Source: Pomacea canaliculata (taxonomy: Eukaryota > Mollusca > Gastropoda > Architaenioglossa > Ampullariidae). From it: 64,000 bases of DNA. Both the position numbers and the translations under genes were made by a program. The stretch is taken from the NCBI RefSeq assembly GCF_003073045.1, contig NC_037592.1:1089371-1153370 (forward strand). The letters are read 5' to 3'. Below, piece by piece: positions 10,743 to 22,097 of this stretch; within the stretch, counting starts at the first letter, position 1; each line of letters begins with the position of its first letter. The notes under the pieces are model-generated. The model was not told where the DNA came from. It saw only the letters and a list, made by a program, of their open reading frames with translations, and did not search any database.

Positions 10743-11345
10743 CAGACGACATCCTTGATCTTTGCGACGAAAGGAGAGCCTTGAAGAAAGGGAGAGGTCG
10801 AGACCCGACGTCAGCAGACAAGTACAGACTTGTCAACCAGCAGATCAGAACAAGGATGAAGGAGGCAAAAGAAGATTGGATCGAAGACCAGTGTTGCAGC
10901 GTGGAAATAGGCATGGCAAGCGGAGACAGCAAGAAGGCATATGAAACACAGAAGGCCCTCACCAAGACTCAGCAGCGACCAGCCACGGTCATCGAAGACA
11001 GCACCGGACAGCTCCTTACGGAGAAAGCTGCTGTGCTAAGCCGTTGGACTGAATATTGCCAAGACTTGTACAACTACAAGATCGAGCCAGACACCAGCAT
11101 TCTCCAGCATCACCAGACTGGGACAAGAGAGGCTGAAGACCTGCCAGTCCTCACTGATGAGGTGAGAAAAACTATGCACAGTCTGAAGGGAGGAAAGTCA
11201 CCTGGTGTACCTGGAGGAGCCGCAACAACCAAGGCCTTCACCACACTGTGTCAAAAGATATGGGAAGAGAAGAAATGGCCAGAAGAATGGGCTCAGTCTA
11301 TCATCATCCCACTCCCTAAGTCTCAATACAGAAATCGTGTGGACG
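9609..11345 (+). mobile_element. RTE-like LINE, 3'-truncated
   Basis: The long frame 9609-10620 encodes an apurinic-type endonuclease: GTWNVRTLYQCGK, GLAEVRWTG, VLGDWNATIG and SDHNLVLTS. This type is often mis-annotated as craniofacial development protein 2 and is typical of RTE/BovB-like LINEs. After two frame changes near 10615 and 10730 a linker follows (KKAYETQKALTKT), then the first RT block (VRKTMHSLKGGKSPGVPGG) and WAQSIIIPLPK. Similarity stops near 11345, before the palm and its catalytic Asp box, so the element is 3'-truncated. Its relatives normally truncate at the 5' end, so a later deletion is likely. Confidence 0.85.
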
Positions 11346-11872
11346 CAGAGGCTGAGCTGCGAATAGCAGTGGGTACGAACATCATTGACCAACATCAAAC
11401 ATCCCCCACCCACTCGCTGTCACCCTCAAATTATCTGCTATCGCTTACAACCAAAGGGGCCGCACTGGCCATCGGGAACACAAAGCCAGTAACGAATTAG
11501 TTGCATACCAATACCCCAGTCTTGCCAATCAGACAGGAACCCTTACACTTTGTGAAAAGCTAGCGAAGCACGAGGACTTCCATCTTACTACACACCAACG
11601 GTTTAGTGCGAATTGACGGCTTTGACTTCACCTAAGTAAGGCAAAGACTCTGAGTCCAGTATACAGTGTATACAGTGTATTGGTAGTTTTCTTTAGAGAC
11701 AGGGAGACTGGTATTATTGCTATCTACGACTCAGGGGGAAGTGCATAAGTAACATTTCTAAAACTACACAAGGGCACTCACTCTTTTATCATCAACGACT
11801 GTGGCTGGTACTCAACATAAGTTATCTGTGTTATACTGTTTGGTTTGTATATATGTGTCCGTGTTTTGGTAG

Positions 11873-12295
11873 ATGGCCGTAGAACGTGTCGCATCGCTGG
11901 CTCAGCACCGTCGGGTAGCGGAGCGAGGAAGGGGTGGCCCTGCGGCCATTGCTACCCTAGTTTCGTCCCCTGGCCACGGTGGTCTGGCCAGTTTATGGCC
12001 CTTAATTATAGGGTAGCCCTGCGTCCCTTCCTCTCTGGTCTCTTTGGTTCTCTTTGGGGTGGATGGGGCTATTTTCCCAGGGTGTGCGGACACCAAGTTC
12101 AGGTATAGGGCTGTGCCTCTTTGTAACGTGTATTATCTCGCGGACGCTGGGCCTGTGGGTAGGGAAAGGTTCTGGAGGTTTCTTGAAGCCTATAGAAACC
12201 TGCCACACAGGTATATGTGGACTGGGAGGACGGCGGGGCGGAAGAGGAGTTTTTGCGGTGGTGGAGAGACCTGTGCCCGTCTCTGGGAGTAGTCG
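11873..12295 (+). other. unassigned GC-rich frame with one in-frame TAG
   Basis: One reading frame runs from ATG at 11873 to a stop near 12293, interrupted only by TAG near 12013. Its second half (DGAIFPGCADTKFRYR..., NVYYLADAGPVGRERFWRFLEAYRNLP) looks protein-like, but I do not recognise a family. GC content is visibly higher than in the neighbourhood. A TATAG-type motif and pyrimidine-rich tract lie around the stop, so a small intron is conceivable. It may be the relic of a mobile element or chance. Confidence 0.25.
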
Positions 12296-12483
12296 GGGGT
12301 TTGCCACGTGCTGTGTGTACTGTCGCTGGAACTGGCGTGGTGTCTAGAAGAGGGTTCCAGCAACCAGCGTATTTTCCCCGCGTTTTTTGTGAGATAGAAC
12401 AACGCGTGTCACGAGCCGCTGGGTGAGTAGGCTTAATTAATCTTTACCTTTGTTTTTCCACCCGATGGCTACCCTGGCCAGTA

Positions 12484-12670
12484 GAGGCGGTCCGGTGGCG
12501 CAACGGTTATCGCCTGTCACCAATACAGTGAAAGTTTGCTGCCCTGAGTTCATTTCTCGTCTCGGGCACGCTGTTCTTTCTCAGCACGTGCCATCTGTTT
12601 ACAAGGCTGGTTGCTTGCCGTAATATAGCCTTAGTTGCTGACACGGCGTAAAACACCAATTCCCCCCCCC
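12484..12670 (+). mobile_element. tRNA-derived SINE with 15-bp target duplication
   Basis: The 5' part GGTCCGGTGGCGCAACGG resembles a tRNA start with an A-box for RNA polymerase III. A body with GCCCTGAGTTCATTTCTCGTC and a conserved 3' part (TTGCTGACACGGCGTAAAACACC) follow, then a run of ten C. The 15-base sequence CTACCCTGGCCAGTA occurs on both sides (12469-12483 and 12671-12685), a clear target-site duplication of LINE-type insertion. A minus-strand relative is at 28.2 kb. Confidence 0.85.
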
Positions 12671-13278
12671 CTACCCTGGCCAGTATGCAGACGTGTAACC
12701 GAGTGTGACTGCGTGGCCTGTGCATGCGCGCATGTGTGCATAGGTGTGTGCGCGCTGGTGTATATGTGCAGAGCTGGAATGTTGATCGTTGCTGTCACGG
12801 GGGTTTGGTGTTTTCATGTTTAGGTATACTGTTTGGTAGTGTATTTTGTAATAGAGGTACTGGAAGAGCTGACCAGTAGGTAACATGGGAGACGGGAGGA
12901 TTGCTCTTGGCCGGAAGGGCGCCTTATTGTACTGTTGTGTTTCTGGACGCAGGCTCAAATTCATTCTTGAATTCGAACTCGAATAAGCTTCAACTTTATC
13001 TCAACCCCAGTCGCCGAGTCGTCAGTTCGTACTCTGAAAATCATTAAGTTTCTGAAAAACATAGATACAGTCTTCCGACCTTGTTTCTATTTATAAGTTT
13101 TCTTTGCTATGAGAGCGAGAATGTATTAATGTCTGAAAATTTACTCTCATAAGTAACGCTCATAAACACTGTTAAAAGTTAGGCATGTATGCAATGCCAG
13201 TCTTACAAAGACCAGGTCTTTCGCGAGTTGATGTGTCACTAAGTATATATCCCCGGTTTTGTTGTTGACAGTAAGGCG

Positions 13279-13393
13279 ATGTCGCAGCAAGGTAGACAAA
13301 TAAAATCCCGGTCCAGCTCAAACCATAAGGCTGTGGAATTCCAGTCCCAGAGAACGATTAGATCATTTTTCTCTGCTTCGTCACATGATGAGG
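13279..13393 (+). other. candidate first coding exon of the hAT transposase
   Basis: ATG at 13279 follows a TATATAT motif at about 13242. The 38 codons include RTIRSFFSAS, a short basic/aromatic motif common at the start of ZMYM1-like proteins. The donor AGG/GTAAGTCAC is near consensus. The acceptor TTCCGACAG at 13722 continues in the matching phase. Confidence 0.5.
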
Positions 13394-16161
13394 GTAAGTC
13401 ACAGGAAAGACTTAAAGAGAGAGAGAGAACTCAGATTCCTCTTGTACATTATGATTTTTGTGTGTTACCTAAGTAATAATTTGAAAAAATTTATAAAATC
13501 ACACCAACTTATTTTGTTAACCTTTTTCTAATTATTTCAGCTGCCAGTCTGTGTCTGATTATCAAACTTTTTTAAAACGAAGGTGAAAGGACCCCGTTCA
13601 ATTTAATTTTTTGATTTAAAATATCGTAGAAGCGGGCACTTGTAGAGGTTTACTGTTAGATATACTGAAGAACCAACATGTTGAATAGTTTTGATGATGT
13701 CCTGCTGTTTTTCTTCCGACAGAAAACATCACGAAACAGAATAGCTTGAAGTCTTCTAACGATATGTGTGAAAATCAACAGGAGAATTTTGATGCCACAC
13801 ATGATGGATGTGATGACAGTGACAATAAAAGAGGTGGATATGATACATGCCATATATCTGCAAGTACAGAGGCGCTTGATGAAATCCATGAGAAGCCGGC
13901 TGATGGGCTTCGCTCTGAGACAGAGACAGGTAGTGGTACGATCAAGGCTGTGAGGCTGTGAGGCTGTCAGGCTGCTCTGTTTACAGTTGGCGATGAATAC
14001 CTCACCAGTCAACAGTCTCCATGTCAGTCTACCCTGTGTTGCAGACACATTAAGTCCTTTTGAGCCTGTAAGCGATATCATCCTCTCCAAAACAGAAAGG
14101 TCATTTTCTACTTCATCTGCTAGAAGATTGAAAGCCTCGTGGTTTGAGTTGTATCCTTGGCTTCATCTCTGCACAACTAATTACAAAACATATTGTTTTA
14201 TTTGCATACAAGCAGCACATCATCATGCTAGCAGTAAAGCTGATCAGGCATTTATTTCGATAGGTTTTAACAACTGGAAGAAAGCCTTAGAAAAATTCAA
14301 CTGCCACCACATGTCTTCTGCACATCGTGCTGTTGTCGGCAACAAGATGGCTAGAGAATCAGGCATTTCAGTCTATGGTCAGATTTCCACTCAGTATGAA
14401 TCACAACAAAAGCAAAATCTTGCAAGTTTCATGAACGAATTAAAAAGCCTTGTATTTCTGCTTCGTCAGGCACTGCCTATTCGCGGTCACGATGATGATG
14501 AGGGCAACCTTCATCAGTGTTTGAAGATCTGCTTTAGTGAGCACAAATGGACAGAAGACGGAAGCTATTTGTCACCTGAAATAGTGAATGAACTTATCCA
14601 GATAATGGCACATTCTATCCTGCGCTGTGTGCTGGCCGACATCAGACAAGCAAACTGGTTTGCACTCTTAGCAGACGAAACGAGAGATATCTCAAACAGA
14701 GAGCAATTAGTAATCTGCATAAGATGGGTAACGGAACAGTACGAAGTAGTGGAGGAACCAGTGGGTCTCTTGCAGCTTGACAATTCTTCGGCAGTAACTA
14801 TCTTCTCTGCGCTGAAAGACTGCGTGATTCGGCTGAATCTCCCCGTCGAAAAGTGCAGAGGTCAGAGGTCAAGCGTACGACGGCGCAAGCACGTTTCAAG
14901 GCCACATTTCTGGGGTTGCAAAGCGATTCAGAGATGAGGTTCCATCAGCCATTTCTGTTCACTGTCTGGCCCACTCAGTGAATCTTGTGCTGCAGGAGAC
15001 TGCAAGAAAGACCAAGATTATTAGAGATGCACTTGATTTTGCCCAGGAAATAATACAGCTTATTACTTTGTCACCCAAGCGTCAGGTGTTGTTTGACACC
15101 ATACAAAAAGAAGCAGGAGGATCCTCGCCAACCATTAAGCCCCTCTGCCCAACTCGATGGACGGTAAGGACAAGAGCGATGGAATCTCTAATAAAGAACT
15201 ATGAGATTTTGCAAGAAAGACTAGAGGTGGTCTCCGAGGGCAGCGACGAGTATGCTAGAAGGGCTTCTGGTCTCCTGATGCAGCAGTTCTCGACATTTGT
15301 GGGCCGATCACTGGCACGGACTGTGTTTGCTGTAACCGAAGAATTGTCAACAGCACTACAGAAACAGTCAACATCTTGTGAGGACGCTTCTTCTGCAGCT
15401 AGTGTCTGCATATACACATTGCAGAAAATGCGTTCCGATGAATATTTTCTAGATTTTTTCAATGATGTTAAAGCCAAGGCAAGCAGACTATGCGATGCAC
15501 CACGCCTTCCCAGGCAGAGACAAGTTCCACGACAGTTTGACGAAGGCTCAGAGGGACATTGGTACACAGATATTGCAGCCTATGATAGACAACAGTACTT
15601 TGAAACCCTAGATCACATAGTCGAAAATATCCAAAGGAGGTTTCATCAAGACAGTTTGAACGTGCCGAGACAGATCGAAAAGCTACTTTGTGAGGCAGCA
15701 CTAGGCAAAAGCACGGAAATTCCTAGAAATATCGTCAGTACCTATATATATATAGCTCTGACATTGACTTTACCACACTGAAGACACAGCTCTCATTTCT
15801 GCCAAGTGCCATTACTGTGAACCCAGACAAAACGACAGTTCAGTCAATCGTCAGAGGTATTTCATCAGAATTAGTAGCGGCAGAGACCGTGAGAAAGATG
15901 TTAAGCGAGATCGACAAGCTTTTGAAACTGTATCTTACTATCCCAGTTACCACGGCAACTGCAGAACGCAGTTTTTCTGCCTTAAAACGAACAAAAACAT
16001 ACCTGAGAAGTTCCATGACACAAACGCGCTTGAATAACTGTCTCATGCATGTATTTAAAGAGAGGGTTGATCTGCTTAATCTGGACGAGACTGCAATGGA
16101 GTTCATTAATAGAAATCACCGAGGACACAGTTTTTTTGGCACACTGACTTGCCAACCTTGA
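13279..16161 (+). pseudogene. hAT transposase, ZMYM1-like, two frame breaks
   Basis: The core spans 13987-16161. A TTF-type zinc finger (C/H-rich, RLKASWFELYPWLHLC...CFIC...HH) is followed by a DUF4371-like RNase H fold region (FALLADETRDISNREQLVICIRW) with a catalytic Asp, then VHCLAHSVNLVLQE and CPTRWTVRTRAMESL. The C-terminal hAT dimerisation region is LYLTIPVTTATAERSFSALKRTKTYLRSSM. The frame breaks at a 7-base tandem duplication (AGAGGTC twice, 14857-14870) and at a (TA)6 run (15743-15754); otherwise it is open. A likely N-terminal exon 13279-13393 (MSQQGRQIKSRSS..., donor AGG/GTAAGT) joins in phase to an exon from 13723. The junction to 13987 is unresolved. Such proteins are often annotated as zinc finger MYM-type protein 1-like. 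Confidence 0.85.
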
Positions 16162-16380
16162 TTAATATGATTTATATGATTATAACGTTTATCTCATTTC
16201 TTGTGAATGCGTTAGCCGGGGAGTCATTCTTTAATTTGTTTTTTCTTATTTAATGCTGCTTTGCCTGTTAACAATAAACAGCGTGTTGTGATGCTACCAC
16301 TGTGTACGTGCGTGCGTGCAGTACCCCCCCCCCCCATCCTTGTTTACGTAATGTGCGAGTGAGAACGCCGTTCACTGTCA

Positions 16381-16431
16381 GCAGGCAGTTTGCCCCCCCC
16401 CCCCAACGCCGAACATCTTGCTACGCCACTG
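16381..16431 (-). mobile_element. 3' terminal inverted repeat of the hAT element
   Basis: On the minus strand this reads CAGTGGCGTAGCAAGATG followed by GTTCGGCGTT, a G run and CAAACTGCC. CAGTGGCGTAGC is a hallmark hAT terminus. It lies 270 bases after the transposase stop codon, the expected side. The matching 5' terminus was not found upstream of 13.2 kb, so the left end is missing or diverged. Confidence 0.65.
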
Positions 16432-16656
16432 ATCAATATTGTCAATATTGTGGCACTGGTACAACAACACCAGCTCACCGCACTACAACAAGATGCGCAT
16501 GCGCGCGGGTGTGTGTGTTGACTGCAGTGCCAGAGGTTGTCGCGAAACGCGATCGGGAGTTGTGGGACTCGCTCTCTCACAGACACACTCGCAATCACAC
16601 AGACAAACCTCCGCGCACCCGACGCGAGCAGCGAAGCCAGTCACTCGTCAGTGAAG

Positions 16657-16995
16657 ACAAAACGCGCACACGAAGCGACAACACAAAACTAAAGTATAGT
16701 GCGACCGCCAGCTCAAAATAAATAAAATAAAAATGTGGAAGAACGGAAAGAAAAAGAAAACAAAACCCCTTTCATACAGATGGCCAAACAAAACAAATAG
16801 GGGAGAGCCCCACCATAACACGCACGCACGCACAAAAAAAAACAAAAAACAAAAACCAATCAGACACACACCCACCAACATGTACACCCACCCCTCTAGC
16901 TAATGGCACTCGCGTGGTCACAACTGTCACCGCAATTCAAAAGGTTATTCCCCCCTTCCAGGCCACTGCCTGAGTCCCCCGCCGTTGACAGCCAA
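16657..16995 (-). repeat. repeat block A, inverted copy
   Basis: On the minus strand this segment matches 23930-24242 over its whole length, with scattered substitutions and poly(A)/(T) length changes. It includes the CACGCACGCAC run and CACCCACCCCTCTAGC. It begins shortly after the hAT terminus. Its nature is unknown. Confidence 0.7.
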
Positions 16996-18780
16996 GTCTG
17001 TTCACTGTATGGCAGCGGTTCTCAACCTGTGGTCAACTTGTTTGTGTTTTATGCCGTGCCAGCAACTAGGGCTACATCAATGATCATACAGGTCAAAAGG
17101 ATTGTGTCTGTCACCAAACACACGTTCCCTCCTCAAATGTCTTCTTATCGTCATTCTAAAGCACAGTCGTCTCGCTGCCATCGTCTGTCACTCTTCACAC
17201 AAAGAAATCAGAAATGTGCTAACTGAAGTCGCCCGACTCAGCTAAGTAAGGGTTTATACCTGGGGGAGGGCAGTCTTAAAGTTGAGTGAGAAATTTTGTA
17301 CTTTGCGGACTTGAGTTGTCTTGTGCACACCGAGTTACTGTACTTAAAGTTGAGTCAGCCAACTTAAGCTTAAGTTCATGTTTTAGTTCGCTTATGCACA
17401 CCAGCCCAGGTATGTACAGCGTCCCCACAAAGGTGCATTTAATACACACAGGATGAAAACCTCCTAAAGAATATTTTAATCACCATTTAAATCATTTCTC
17501 ACAGCATCAGCACTGTTAAACACCCCCACTGTCACCGACATTCCTTCTTCTTCTCCTCCTCCCCCCAACTCACACACAAATGAAACGCTTTGATCTCTTT
17601 GTGGTATGTAGTATTTTTAAAGTGTCAATTAAAACAAATTCTTTCTACTTAAGCTTCAACAGACGCCTTCAAACAAGAGAGACATGGTTTTATTTATCGG
17701 ACTTTCAAGACATCACAAGATCATCAGACATCGGCATTACATCCTCCACAGTAGTTCTCCCTGGCAGGACGAATTACCAAGACACGTGAAGTAAGTTGAA
17801 GTAGAAAAATAGTAAATAGTGGATTTTAAGTGAAAAACAAAAGTATTGCTAACAACAAGAAAATTCTATTTAGAGGAACTGATTAAATAAACACACGGTT
17901 GTTAGGTAACAGCTGTTAAACATGTAGATAATTTTTCTTATTGTAATTAATATGAAGAAAGCTTAAAGTATTAAATAGACCAAGATAGGTGTATCGAAAC
18001 GACACGTAGATTAAAAGAGAAAACAAATCAACTGGTAATATTGGTAATATGTGCTTCAGTGGTAGATGATACTGACTCATATTTCATCATAATTTTGGGT
18101 TGCACAATGGACAATTTTTGTGTTGTTAAGAAAACCTCATTGCAGGCAACTGAAATGGTGGATTGAGCTTCTATTTGTGATCAACAAACAGGAAAGCTTC
18201 ACACACTTTGTCAATACCTTTACACCAGCACAGTATACAAAGTAGCAAAATATAGAAAAATAGCAAAATATTGTAAGTTATACATTAGCATTATGCAGGA
18301 AACTCTATGTATGTGTGTGTGAAAACAGAATGAGAGAAGAATACACATTTTAAAGAGATGCTATAATGTCCGTTACTTGAACCCTCATTTTAGAAGGAAA
18401 AAAAAAACCAAAAGCATATGATAAAAATGTCAAGGTTACAGGCACATAATAAACACAGGAGAGAAAGAATGAAAGATCAGAGCACAAATCAGTGATTACG
18501 AGAGATTAATGGAAGAGATTATTGAACAAGATCAATATTAGAAAAATGATTGAAAGTTGTGAAATAGCCACAACAGTACCAAATATATTAAGAAGAAAAA
18601 AGGTCTAATTAAAAACGGCCTCTACAGTTTCTGAATTACACTAAAAATATCAAATGAATAAAGTTTACCGTTTTTGTAACAGTAAAAATCCATTTGCTGG
18701 AGCTGTAGCCGTTTTCACAAAATGAGTTTCTGACTTCACTGCTGACAAAGTCATCTCTTACAATCTAAACTTTGTTACAG
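16996..18780. other. no gene seen; includes a SINE 3' fragment
   Basis: The segment 17043-17085 is the reverse of a SINE 3' part (TTGCTGGCACGGCATAAAACAC). The rest is AT-rich with no frame above chance, no splice-like exon and no clear repeat. It forms the 3' flank of the 447-codon minus-strand frame. Confidence 0.6.
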
Positions 18781-20124
18781 TCATTCTGTGAATTCGTCAG
18801 TTTGGCCAGGTTTACCTAGCATATCCTCGCATTTCTGACGAATCAGTTCTTCAAGAACAAACCAGGAAACAACAGGTGTCTGTGTTGCTTTGTTTAACAG
18901 TCTAGCAGTATCCATTGTAAAAGATGGACGTCTGATGCCTGCTGTAGCAGAACCAGAGGAAACGGTTCTGTCACTTGTGTCCACGGCCCTGACGTCTGCT
19001 TGTCTAGAAGTCGACGGTTGTTCCTCTTCACGAGAGGTGGAAGGCTGAGGACTAAAGGTCAGCGCTCTAGCCGTGTCCATGTTTGGTGTATTTCTCGTCA
19101 CCACCTCGTCCTCGGTATTGCCACTCTCTCTGTCAAGTCCTATATACTTAAATGGTGCCTCCTCTAATGGTGATGACGCTGGAGAGGAGGAAGAAGTTTC
19201 ATCGACAATGTAAGGTAGTGTAGATTGTTCCATTATCAAGTATGAGTGCTCTGTGCGCCTCATCTTAGGTAAGGACGATCCTTCTTCCTCCGAACTCGAC
19301 GAATCCGCCACTCTTGTACGTTTTTCAGCAGACAGCAATGTAGACCTCTCAGCATAAACTATCCTTTCTCTCTGCATGGCATCCCAGTCCCTTGGTGTGT
19401 CAGATTGGGTGTCCAATTCAAATCCACTGAATGTTTCAGGTATACACCAATTTGTGTAGTCTCCTTTATACCTATTTCCTCGCTGGTACATTCCCCATTG
19501 TTTAGGAGCAAGGATGGCCAGGTCACTGATCATCGTTTGGTAATACTCTGGAAATTCTATGTGGGAGTGATGGACGAGATCTATTGCATAACAAATGGAG
19601 CTTTGCTTGCGTGTAGGTTTTTTATTCCAGTAAGGCTCAAGACTGAAATTAGAATCTGTCAGTCCTTCGAAAACATCAATGAAAGTGCCTTTCAGTCTCT
19701 GCTCAAGAGACTGATTGTCTTCAATGAGGTTCTGGCAGAGAGTAAGGAAGACACGCAGGAGCTCCTTAAAGAGCCTTTTAGCTCGGTACGCCAAGGGGTC
19801 TCTTGCCTCCACAGTAACAGAAAGGTCGACAGCATCAGTTAAGCTCCAAGGCTGTCGTCGTGGCCGTTCACGAATATTGCAGAACACTCTCTTGGCGATT
19901 TCAGAACCTTTAAAAGTTCTCAGATGTGCGCACACAGAGTCAATGTCACTGCGAACACCAAAAGCCTCCAAACACTTTATAGCTTCAGTCAAACGTCTAT
20001 TGTAGCCTGGTGTTGGTTGTAGTACCCTGTTTTGTTGCAGTCTGAAGGTAACTGGTGTCCACGGCGCACAGCGGATGAAGGCTTCTTCACAGACCTTGAT
20101 TGGCTTTCGGTGACTCATCTTCAT
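18781..20124 (-). CDS. uncharacterised intronless 447-residue protein
   Basis: This is the longest intact frame in the window, ATG at 20124 (a second Met two codons later) to TGA. I do not recognise the family. Residues 1-265 look globular and helical, with spaced Cys (13, 20, 51, 65, 82, 130, 178, 227) and aromatic motifs (RCAPWTPVTFRL, PEYYQTMISDLAILAPKQW). Residues 268-290 are basic plus serine/acidic (KRTRVADSSSSEEE, KMRR), possibly a nuclear signal and phosphosites. Residues 290-400 are disordered, with QPSTSR twice. Residues 401-447 form a likely helix. MDTAR occurs twice (349, 404). Upstream on the gene strand lie a CCAAT box and a CRE (20291). It is flanked by mobile DNA, so it may be element- or virus-derived, or a host gene. 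No AATAAA was found after the stop. Confidence 0.6.
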   Translation of the reverse strand: MKMSHRKPIKVCEEAFIRCAPWTPVTFRLQQNRVLQPTPGYNRRLTEAIKCLEAFGVRSDIDSVCAHLRTFKGSEIAKRVFCNIRERPRRQPWSLTDAVDLSVTVEARDPLAYRAKRLFKELLRVFLTLCQNLIEDNQSLEQRLKGTFIDVFEGLTDSNFSLEPYWNKKPTRKQSSICYAIDLVHHSHIEFPEYYQTMISDLAILAPKQWGMYQRGNRYKGDYTNWCIPETFSGFELDTQSDTPRDWDAMQRERIVYAERSTLLSAEKRTRVADSSSSEEEGSSLPKMRRTEHSYLIMEQSTLPYIVDETSSSSPASSPLEEAPFKYIGLDRESGNTEDEVVTRNTPNMDTARALTFSPQPSTSREEEQPSTSRQADVRAVDTSDRTVSSGSATAGIRRPSFTMDTARLLNKATQTPVVSWFVLEELIRQKCEDMLGKPGQTDEFTE

Positions 20125-20290
20125 GGAATTTTTGTAAAGTCCTGATACACAAATCTTTTATTTTCTTCGTTTTGTATAGATAAAATAGTTATCTTTCTCT
20201 AATGCCTTTCTCTTTGAACCTTTCTCTGTCGCTGCTCAGCGTGCAATGGGGACACGGGCGGAGCTCTGGGGGAAAGCGCAGCAAACCGTG

Positions 20291-20315
20291 TGACGTCATC
20301 AAAAAATGGACCAAT
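20291..20315 (-). promoter_or_regulatory. CRE and CCAAT box upstream of the 447-codon frame
   Basis: TGACGTCA at 20291-20298 and, on the plus strand, ACCAATCC at about 20309 lie 170-190 bases before the ATG at 20124. This is a plausible proximal promoter arrangement, without further support. Confidence 0.35.
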
Positions 20316-20430
20316 CCATGAGAAGGATGCTTGCAGCAGTTGCCGCTGGTTTTCACATCTCTGGCTGTCATGAGGAGGCAGGCATAGCCTAACTGCTTTT
20401 TTTCAAAAATGATTCACGCTTGTTATACGC

Positions 20431-20880
20431 CAGTGATGCCCAACCTTTTTCGGCCTGCGGGCCATACACATTTCCGACATGCGTGTCACGGGCCCTTCAC
20501 CGCACAAATACAAAAAAGACAAAAATAGAGCAGATACCATTTTTATTAGAAACAAGTTGTACTTACCATTAATTATGTAGTAATTAGTGGGATATTTGAA
20601 GTTGTTTTCCCGAAACCAACTTCTGAATGTCCGGCCTCATCGTAGAGACACCAAGTCGGAGCACTGAATCGAAATGTTCGTCCATCGAAAAAAAGATTGA
20701 GAGACGCCCCTACGTGGGGATAAATACTTCTTCTTCCTTTTTTTTGGTTTTTATTTTTTTAGTTTTCTTTTTTATTACTAACATGCCGATTTCCTGCACT
20801 GTGGGCAGAAGTTTTGCGGGCCGGATGGCACCGCGTCGCGGGCCGGATATGGCCCGCTGGCCGTAGGTTGGGAATCCCTG
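20431..20880. mobile_element. non-autonomous hAT-like element (450 bp)
   Basis: The ends are CAGTGATGCCCAACCTTTTT and, reversed, CAGGGATTCCCAACCTACGG, an inverted pair with GGCC-rich sequence inside each end (CGGCCTGCGGGCC, GGCCCGCTGGCC). Flanks TTATACGC and TTCTACGC agree at 7 of 8 positions, as expected for a slightly decayed 8-bp hAT target duplication. It has no coding capacity. Confidence 0.8.
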
Positions 20881-21981
20881 TTCTACGCTGTTTGTAGCGG
20901 GTGTCTGGGTGTCATAACAAATCACAATCCAGAAGTATTTCTATACGGGCCTGCGAGATTTGTGGGATGAAAAGACGCTAACAGATTTTTCAACACTTTT
21001 GTAAAAACAAAAGAAAGATAAGAAAATTCTAACTACTTGTTAGTACAAGTATTGTTTCATATAAAGGACAAGCATGTCCTACTGTAGATGGCGTTTGGGT
21101 GTGTTTGTGTGTGTGTGTGAAGAGTAGCAACGAATAAGTGTGTGAGTTTGAGTTTAGAAAGAGTATGTGTGTTTGTGTGGCGAGGCTTTGTACCACACAT
21201 TCCACCTCGCTGTATCCACATGCTTGGGGGCAATGACAAGTTGAGGTTTATTGTCTTCACCAGACATCTGGCAACCGACAACTCGTCACACCATGTTGGT
21301 CAGCTCGTGAAATCTTTAGTATAATTTAGTGTTTATAGTCCCTGCACATTTTCCCAAAGTTACAGTAAGCTCAGTGCGATATATACAAACAAAAAGATAT
21401 TAAACTACAAAAATGCATAAAGCACATTGGTACACAGACCAAGCTTGTCAGTAGAGAAGTACAGACATACTAACAGCCATGAGTGAGTCAGAGACCTACA
21501 CCAAGTACTACAGGACTGAACACCTGCGAGAGCGAAAGGGTGTGAATGATGGACGTTTCCGGAATGCGTGTCAGTTAGATGTTTAAAAAAAATAAATAAA
21601 TAAAGAGAGGTGTGATTAGAGAGAGAGAGTGAAGGGTGAGAGGAGGTAAGGTGACCAGACGTTTGGGGAGCAAAAGTGGGATGCGTGCCGATGATGGTGT
21701 CGTCACCGACAAAGAACGCCGAAAAAGGAGGTGGTGGTGGTGGTGGGGGGGAACCTTTCCTCTGACTTTGCCGAGTAGTGAGGCTTTCAACGGCAGATCT
21801 GTCCACGCCACTATAGTATTCCATTTTAAAAAGAAAAACGTTTTTTTTAAAAAATTAAAATATAAATATTCCTACCTTATCTTGTTTTCCATCTTCTTTT
21901 TCTGGTCTGAAGAAGGAGCACCTGCAGATGTTGAGTTTCAAGTCTGCAGTATACAATTTCCAGGCCTGAGGTAGGCGGGGC

Positions 21982-22071
21982 CGTCGGGGTAGTGGGCCAA
22001 GTGTCAGAGGGCCGCTGGACACAATGCGTCGGGGTAGCGGGCCAAGTGTCAGAGGGCCGCTGGACACAATG
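21982..22071. repeat. two-unit 45-bp tandem repeat
   Basis: A unit containing GTCGGGGTAG and GGGCCAAGTGTCAGAGGGCC is repeated once with a single obvious difference (T/C). High identity suggests a recent duplication. Confidence 0.85.
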
Positions 22072-22097
22072 ATTTATCGCGCATGAACCGTCTAGAT

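Noticed and set aside
12484..12560. Functional tRNA gene
   Set aside because: Only the 5' half resembles a tRNA; no proper B-box or cloverleaf, and target duplications show it is a SINE.
19405..20005. Plus-strand frames opposite the 447-codon frame
   Set aside because: Antisense shadows of the longer, better-composed minus-strand frame.
21405..21824. 139-residue minus-strand frame
   Set aside because: Low-complexity proline and serine stretches from a GGT-rich run; no homologous look and no splice signals.
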